DNA from: Rodentolepis nana | Taxonomy: Eukaryota; Platyhelminthes; Cestoda; Cyclophyllidea; Hymenolepididae | DNA: 15,412 bases | Direction: 5' to 3' | Assembly (NCBI GenBank): GCA_900617975.1 | Contig: UZAE01001072.1 | Span: 1-15,412, forward strand | Shown: piece after piece, positions 9,798 to 15,412 of the stretch | How positions within the stretch are numbered: the stretch's first letter is position 1 | Layout: each line of letters starts with the position of its first letter | Translations under genes and position numbers: made by a program | The notes under the pieces: generated by a model | Database searches by the model: none | What the model saw: only the letters and a program-made list of their open reading frames with translations | What the model was told of the DNA's origin: nothing

Positions 9798-9809
9798 ACG
9801 AACGTTCGT
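9798..9809. repeat. 12-bp perfect palindrome
   Basis: ACGAACGTTCGT is fully self-complementary and contains three CpG dinucleotides, which is unusual for this AT-rich window. It could be a binding site for a dimeric factor. No context supports a specific factor. Confidence 0.5.
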
Positions 9810-10957
9810 AGGGGTCGTAATGGACATAGAGAAAGGTAAAGGAGGAATTGTCACTTGGCTTGAAAACAACCAAATTCACAAGTGAAACAAAGATAATCCA
9901 ATCTTATCCCATTCTCCTTCTTCTACTCCCCCCGGCCAAGTTAAATTTTGCAGTTCCTCTATTAACTCCCTATTCTCCAGTGTTGCTGGCGCCATTCTTC
10001 ATAATCTTTTACCACGGACAATGAGGTAATTCCCCCCTGGCCAATTTCTCTTCATGATCCTTTGCTCACTCTCCTCAAACATTTCCAAGTGTACTTCAAT
10101 CAATCTCCGTGTTATTCAAATTCCTGTATTACAAGCCTATTTTTCGTCAAACAAAAGTGGAGTGAGGTACTTTTGGGTAAATTTAAGAAAGGGATTCGAT
10201 TTTATTGTTTGTATGTGGTTCATTTTTTAGTAAGATTCAAAACACCAATTCCTGGGTGGATATGTAATTGCTGGAGAGTTTACTTTAGTCTCATATTGCA
10301 TACTAATGAGGAAATAAGCTTTAATCATTCATTTTTTGTTTTTGTTCTGATTCTGTATCATTCGCCTTTCTTCCAATATGCTGCTTCAAACATATTTTGG
10401 TCAAATCTGGCACCTGACCCATCAAAAAATCTTCTAGGATCTAATGCACTCACTACGTTTTTTTTTCGATGCAATCAAGATGCTTTACTGGCATAAATCA
10501 ATCCGTCTTCAGTTACTTTGAAATTATGTAGTTATCGGAATTGTTTGCTTGAGAAAATAGACTTGTGCGTGACTGCACATGTTCTCTTACTGAATGTACT
10601 GGCTCTATAAAAAGGAACTTATTTTTCTTCGCAACCCGAGAACAAATTTTCCCATCATTAATCAAATTTTCATAACTCTTTCCTTCTATTTGTCATCGAC
10701 GTTTCCTGTGAAGTGGAGAAAATTTCGATATGTGAAATATGTTTTTAATGTGAGTCAATCTAACACACTTAAATCATTTTGTGAGATTCTGATTAATTTC
10801 GTAGAATGTGAAGAGAGTGCAAAATATTTGTTACGATTTTAAGATATTCGTGTGGTTAAAGTAAGTGCTCATTATATTTTACTCCATTTGCCGTTGACAA
10901 CACCTGAAATAAACTGTTATTTTCACAATTATTCCAGGGTTCAATATTAATCATTAC

Positions 10958-11282
10958 TTGGTGAGCGACAGACTTACCTTCACGTGGTGCACCCAGGGCA
11001 ACGATGCTCATATGGAAAGAAAGTCTATAAACCGACAGTTGGCTTCTGATTTCAAACTACAATGACTACATCGTATGTCTTATTTCATCACTTTCACAGT
11101 ACTCACCTTACCATTTTTCTTTACCTTTGCGTCTATCTGTCTCTTTTACATCTGTGCATCACTCTTCTATTCACCCTCCCTTCTCGAATTTTCTCACTTT
11201 GATGTTCCTCCCTCTGTGAAGACCGAAGTCAAGTAAAGGGCTAATGCTAACTATCATCAAGCCTGCCAATTGATATAAATAA
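10958..11282 (+). mobile_element. SINE-like retroelement, copy D
   Basis: This is the most diverged copy. It keeps the shared head (GACTTACC, GTGGTGCACCCAGGGCAACG), the middle (CACAGTACTCACCTTACC, TGTCTCTTTTACATCTGTG) and the end block (AAAGGGCTAATG, TTGATATAAATAAA). The head stem has one C-A mismatch (ACAGACTT at 10968-10975 against AAGTCTAT at 11021-11028), and the inner hairpin is disrupted by a small deletion. The flanks show a 12-bp imperfect target-site duplication, 10946-10957 and 11283-11294, agreeing at 10 of 12 positions. The low-complexity ATTAAT in it makes this the weakest duplication of the five. The degraded fold and duplication both suggest an older insertion. Confidence 0.8.
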
Positions 11283-11294
11283 ATTAATTAATAC

Positions 11295-14200
11295 CAGTCA
11301 ATTCTTTTCTATCTTTCAATTAGTAGATAAAAGTTCTTTATTCTAACAACCTTCGACGATCGCTTGGATAATTATTATGTTCACATTTTCAAATATTCAA
11401 ATAAGTTAATACACTTCTAAAGAAATTCAGAATTGAGGCACCTTTATATTTAGCTATTACCTGTCAGCGACTTGTACTTTTATAACTAACTTTAAAATGT
11501 TTGCAGCTTTAAAAAAACGAAATTTACTTTTGGTGGTCACATATGATAACGGGGAAGCGTATTTCTTACATTTACATATTTAAAGCATAGCACCATGTAC
11601 AAAGAAAAAATCTATTTCGCTTACGCATTAACGCAGCCAAATATGTCAATATCAGCCAAAAATTATAATTCAAAAATTTCCGTGAAAAAATGCTTTAGAT
11701 TTGGAAATAATGCAAAGGCGAATGTGCTGGCTCCAGTTATCAACCTCTGCCGTTTCTTATTCCTTTGTGCTAACAATGCGGGAATATTACTCTAACACTC
11801 CTTTTTTCCATCTTTCCCTCAAGAACTGGCATTTGCTTGTGTGCAATCATCTTATAATGGCTTGTCACCTCCTATAGAAATAATCAGTAAAATTAACATT
11901 CTCTTTAGTTTAAGATTCATAGAGAGCATTCATTCAAAATAAATTGCAACGATCTCCCCTCCCCCCAGGGCAATTGTGCGTTAGGGTGAGTATATCCCTC
12001 ATCGCTTCCAACTCAAAAGGTAGTTCCTCCATTATTTGTCTATTTTAAAAGGCTCAAGTAGGCATAAATGCATATACAAGTATATATATATATATACAAC
12101 TACAACGGTGTTTAATTGATTCTATTCAGAAATACACCCTTCATGTAAGCAACTGTAAGAATCTAACTTTAGCATTCCGTAATTTGCGCGTCTCACAATT
12201 CGAACACAGCATTAAACCTTTGCTCCTTCAACTGAAGGCTTCATTTAAAATGTTGAGTTTTTGCTTGTTTCTATTTCCTTTGATTAACTGATAAAATAAC
12301 AGTCTAATGACTAATTGGTTGATTTACAACTTTCTAAAAATTTTAGTTTATTAAGAAATGTTAGTAATTAGTGAGCATAATAGTCTTCAATGGGACAAGA
12401 CAGTTAATATAATTTCATATTAGAATTAATTATCATAATTTATTTCAAGCATATTTGAATATCAGATCATATTAGACTGCACGCAATCAACAAATCACGC
12501 CCAAATCTGTGATCTAAAAAAGAATAGTAGTTTGTCAATACTTTAATTATTACTAAATAGCCATGATTTTCGCTACTCTTAGTAAACCATTTGCTTAACC
12601 TTTCTTGTCAAGCCCTCATCATATCCATTCAAGTCTTCTATTTACTGAGTGCTACTCAACTTTCCAAATTCTGTCAACCGCATTTTCTTTCGTTCACTGC
12701 CATTATTTGACGTTTTAAATGTATGACCACAGAGCGTTTTATTTTTAAGAGACTTGGCGTTGTTCACTGACCAAATATCTTGTTTTATTGACTGTTTACA
12801 CTTAAAAAGAAGGACATATGTCCATTTAGCTTTCAATAAAACGTATACCGATACACACTAATGATTGTTCACAGTATATCGAATGACGTTTATTTTACGA
12901 AAATATGCACTGGATGACCTTTAATTTTTGTCGTTCAATTCACCAACTCAGACAGTGTTATTCGGACCAAAAATTGAAGACTTAAGCTCCAAACAGTACT
13001 TTACAATTAATGAGCATATAAATTAATACCTCAACCAGATCTTATAGTAGAATACTAAGATTCCCAACAAGTGGCAGTAAATGCTATTACTTTTACACTG
13101 CAGGCTCACAAAATAGTGTAATCAAAATATTCCATTGGGAATTTGTGATGATCTATTCTCAAATCGCTTTCTAGAAACTCATTTCGTGTCTTCTTAACTC
13201 TACAAATCCACAACTGTTCCAGAATGTCCCATCTCATTAACGTAATCCTTAGAGTGAGGGTAATCAATATCCCTTTAAGTCGTTTCTCAGAAAGATTATT
13301 CGATCCATAAGTTCAAGTGCTTTGCCGATTCATTTATTAATAGTGTCTGAATGCTGGCATTTCTTTTGATATCAGATATATTCGCACTTCATCTCTAACG
13401 TAAAGAATTATTTAAAGGTAGTGGCTGTTATGATTGCAGCCAGCAAACAGAAAGCCAGATCGTTTCTTCACATCAGTGACTTGCAGAACTTAAGCAAATT
13501 TAAATTTGTGTTGAATTGTATTTCAAACAGACTATCATATCTGTCTTACAGATCGATTTCTACATTTTTGTGAATCTCCAGCATCTTTTCATTCCCACTC
13601 AGGGGGGAGGGGTGAGAGGATTTGAAATATCATTTACCTTTTAAAAACCTCCCCAAAGGACATGGATTAGCAATGAACTACTGCCAAAATTTATATATAG
13701 TAGATGGCTTTTCCCAATCGTATATACTTTGTAAGAATTTAAAACTTTGAAACAGTTGATATTCAATCTATTGTTTTAGTTTATTTTCAGATACCTTTGT
13801 CTCTCTCTCTATTAATATTTGTCGATAAGGATGTTTATTTTCACTGAAATTGTTTACCCTTTCATAAAGTAGTATTGAAAATGAACAAATACTTCTTTAA
13901 ATTTGCTCTTAGTCTTAGATTTTAATCCACCACACTCAAAATCGTTTAAACATCTTTTAATTCCGTCCCGATAGGTCATTGTGCTCCTTCCTCTTTTGTT
14001 GATCTCCTTTTATTCTTTCTCAATGATCTCCCTGAAGGTTTATTCAAAAAAACTTAAAAACGCAGAAAAGGGTGAAATATTAGGATCTTTGAAATGACTT
14101 TCAAGCAAACTCACACGCATTAAATTTCTTCCCTATTTCGTAAGTCTATTTTAGTCTACAGTGCACACTGAGAGAGTAACTCGCTTATTTATAGAAAGTG

Positions 14201-14342
14201 CCACTAAATTTGATTTGAAAAATTGTTAAATTCGGAGGTCGCCAAAGGAAAAACACAATCCTATGGAATTGAAAATTTCATTGACACTGAAAGTAGGCAA
14301 CCACGTTCGACAAATAATCATCACTAAAATGATTTAACGGAT
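11295..14342. other. AT-rich spacer between SINE copies D and E
   Basis: About 3 kb with no recognised gene. A 66-codon ATG-initiated frame at 11595-11795 (plus) and a 64-codon frame at 12642-12836 (minus, TTG start) lack any domain and are taken as chance. There is a TA microsatellite at 12081-12096 and a short TC run near 13800-13810. Confidence 0.6.
12081..12096. repeat. TA microsatellite, eight units
   Basis: An uninterrupted (TA)8 run preceded by CATATACAAG, so the simple-sequence tract is slightly longer if imperfect units are counted. Confidence 0.9.
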
Positions 14343-14353
14343 AATATTCGCGA

Positions 14354-14669
14354 TAGACTTACCTCCACGTGGTGCACCCTTGGCAACGTATACTCATACG
14401 ACAAAAAGTCTATTGATCGGCAGTTGACTTTTCACTTCAAACTACTATGACCCGACTATTTGTTCTATTCCACCTCTTCCACAGTACTTATCTTACCTTT
14501 TTCTCTACCTTTGTATCTGTCTGTCTCTTTTATATCTGTGAATCACTCTTCCCTTCCTCCTAATGAATTTTCCTCACTTCGATGTTCCTCCTCCTCTCTA
14601 TGAAATCAGAAGTCGCCTAAAGGGCTAATGATAACTAACGTAATTCTTGCCATTTGAAATAAATAAATA
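14354..14669 (+). mobile_element. SINE-like retroelement, copy E
   Basis: This copy has a perfect 11-bp target-site duplication, AATATTCGCGA, at 14343-14353 and 14670-14680. The last bases, GCGA, also match the family's own 5' sequence (GTGCGATAGAC in copy B). The exact 5' boundary is therefore ambiguous by up to four bases, and the copy lacks the first few bases (GGGGTGT) seen in copies A-C. The head fold is intact, with ATAGACTT (14353-14360) against AAGTCTAT (14406-14413) around the perfect CGTAT-ACTC-ATACG hairpin. The tail is the longest uninterrupted ATAA run among the plus copies (TTGAAATAAATAAATAA). It is likely among the younger insertions. Confidence 0.9.
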
Positions 14670-14680
14670 AATATTCGCGA

Positions 14681-15412
14681 AATTTATTTCATTTAGACGA
14701 ATTATTGTCTACTACTTGGAACTTTCGTCGTGTGTTGTATTTGAAATTTAAAATAGGCTCACCTTGGACAAATATGACCTCAATTGCCCTTAATTTTTCT
14801 TTCAATCAGTGAGTAGTTGCTCTGGAAAAAACTTGAAGGATGGAATTGAGTCCCTTTGTCACAGCCTTGCTCTTTTCTCAAAGAGAAAAAATTGTCAATT
14901 TTTAGCCCTTGAATAGAAAATGTATCCAAAGCACTCAAATGAGATTTATTTAAACCTGTTCATTTTCATATTAATTAGCAAATTTCCCAGCTTAGCTGTA
15001 GAAATAAAGTAAAATTTATGCCAAATACTAACGAATACCACCGACAAAAATACTTGATTACTTTTTCAATACCATCTTTGTTGTCATTGAAGATAAGAAT
15101 GATGGGGTGTGACCCTCCAAGTGTACTACACTCACTACCTCTGGGTCAGTTATCCTTTTGCAAGTTCTAGCCTTGTTCAAAGTCAAATTTTTCTTTCATT
15201 TCATCTCTACTCTAATGAGCACAACTCTCTAAATCACAACGTTTTAGTCAGCAAATAAGAATTCGAAAACCAGGTCTCATCGGTATTACACATAATCATA
15301 TAAATTTTAATCGAGCATATACAATTTAACAGCCAAGCATTGCTTCACTAAAGTAAACACAAATTGACCACGTAATTAGTTTATTTATTTTTGCTTCCAA
15401 GTACATTTTTTA
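14681..15412. other. AT-rich spacer to the right edge
   Basis: Nothing gene-like is visible. One nested inverted repeat lies at 15110-15148 and is listed separately. Confidence 0.6.
15110..15148. repeat. Nested short inverted repeats
   Basis: TGACCC (15110-15115) is complementary to GGGTCA (15143-15148). Between them AGTGT-ACT-ACACT (15120-15132) forms a small hairpin. The stems are short, so the structure may be accidental. Confidence 0.35.

Larger units (their letters stand above)
8049..10945. other. AT-rich spacer between the MITE and SINE copy D
   Basis: About 2.9 kb without a recognised gene. It includes a balanced-composition island (8489-8730), a TA microsatellite (9491-9508), a 12-bp palindrome (9798-9809) and a near-direct repeat of GAATTTAAAAAT (around 8954 and 9071). 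The longest open frame in the window, 144 codons at 10062-10496 plus, begins at TTG and contains no internal methionine codon. It is rich in Phe, Leu and Ser as expected from T-rich DNA. I do not consider it a gene. Confidence 0.55.

Noticed and set aside
10062..10496. Longest open frame in the window, 144 codons on the plus strand
   Set aside because: It starts at TTG, has no internal methionine codon, shows no domain and has a composition explained by T-rich DNA. It could at most be part of an exon, but nothing supports that.
1395..14669. The five repeats as a CRISPR array or tandem satellite
   Set aside because: The copies are about 330 bp, kilobases apart, in mixed orientation and individually bounded by target-site duplications, so they are dispersed retroelements.

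Overview
The window is AT-rich animal nuclear DNA, by my estimate about two-thirds A+T. It has no convincing protein-coding gene, no rRNA or tRNA gene and no bacterial-style gene organisation. The composition, the lack of long open frames, the short dispersed retroelements with tetranucleotide tails and a piggyBac-like miniature transposon fit intergenic or intronic sequence from an invertebrate. An arthropod is my best guess, and the species cannot be named from this sequence.

The strongest content is one family of short retroelements of about 316-337 bp, present five times: 1395-1720 (+), 2848-3176 (-), 7424-7760 (+), 10958-11282 (+) and 14354-14669 (+). Together they make up about 1.6 kb, roughly a tenth of the window. 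All five share the same head, a C/T-rich middle and a tail of ATAA/AAAT units. Each is flanked by its own target-site duplication of 10-14 bp. Three duplications are perfect and two carry two mismatches, which suggests insertions of different ages. The family looks like a SINE, but I see no clear tRNA-type A/B box head. The first 60 or so bases instead form a conserved foldback.

A second mobile element lies 51 bp downstream of the third SINE copy, at 7826-8044. It is a 219-bp MITE with 13-bp terminal inverted repeats (11 of 13 matching), a TTAA on the left and a one-base derivative, TCAA, on the right. That is the signature of a non-autonomous piggyBac-like element. Several inverted repeats are nested inside it.

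The remainder is single-copy-looking AT-rich spacer with two TA microsatellites, a GGA run, a few perfect palindromes and inverted repeats, and two short islands of more balanced composition (about 440-930 and 8489-8730). Those islands could hold decayed or partial coding sequence, but I recognise no product. The other open frames are chance frames or fall inside the SINE copies. There are therefore no genes here whose joint action can be described. The window records repeated retrotransposition plus one cut-and-paste insertion.
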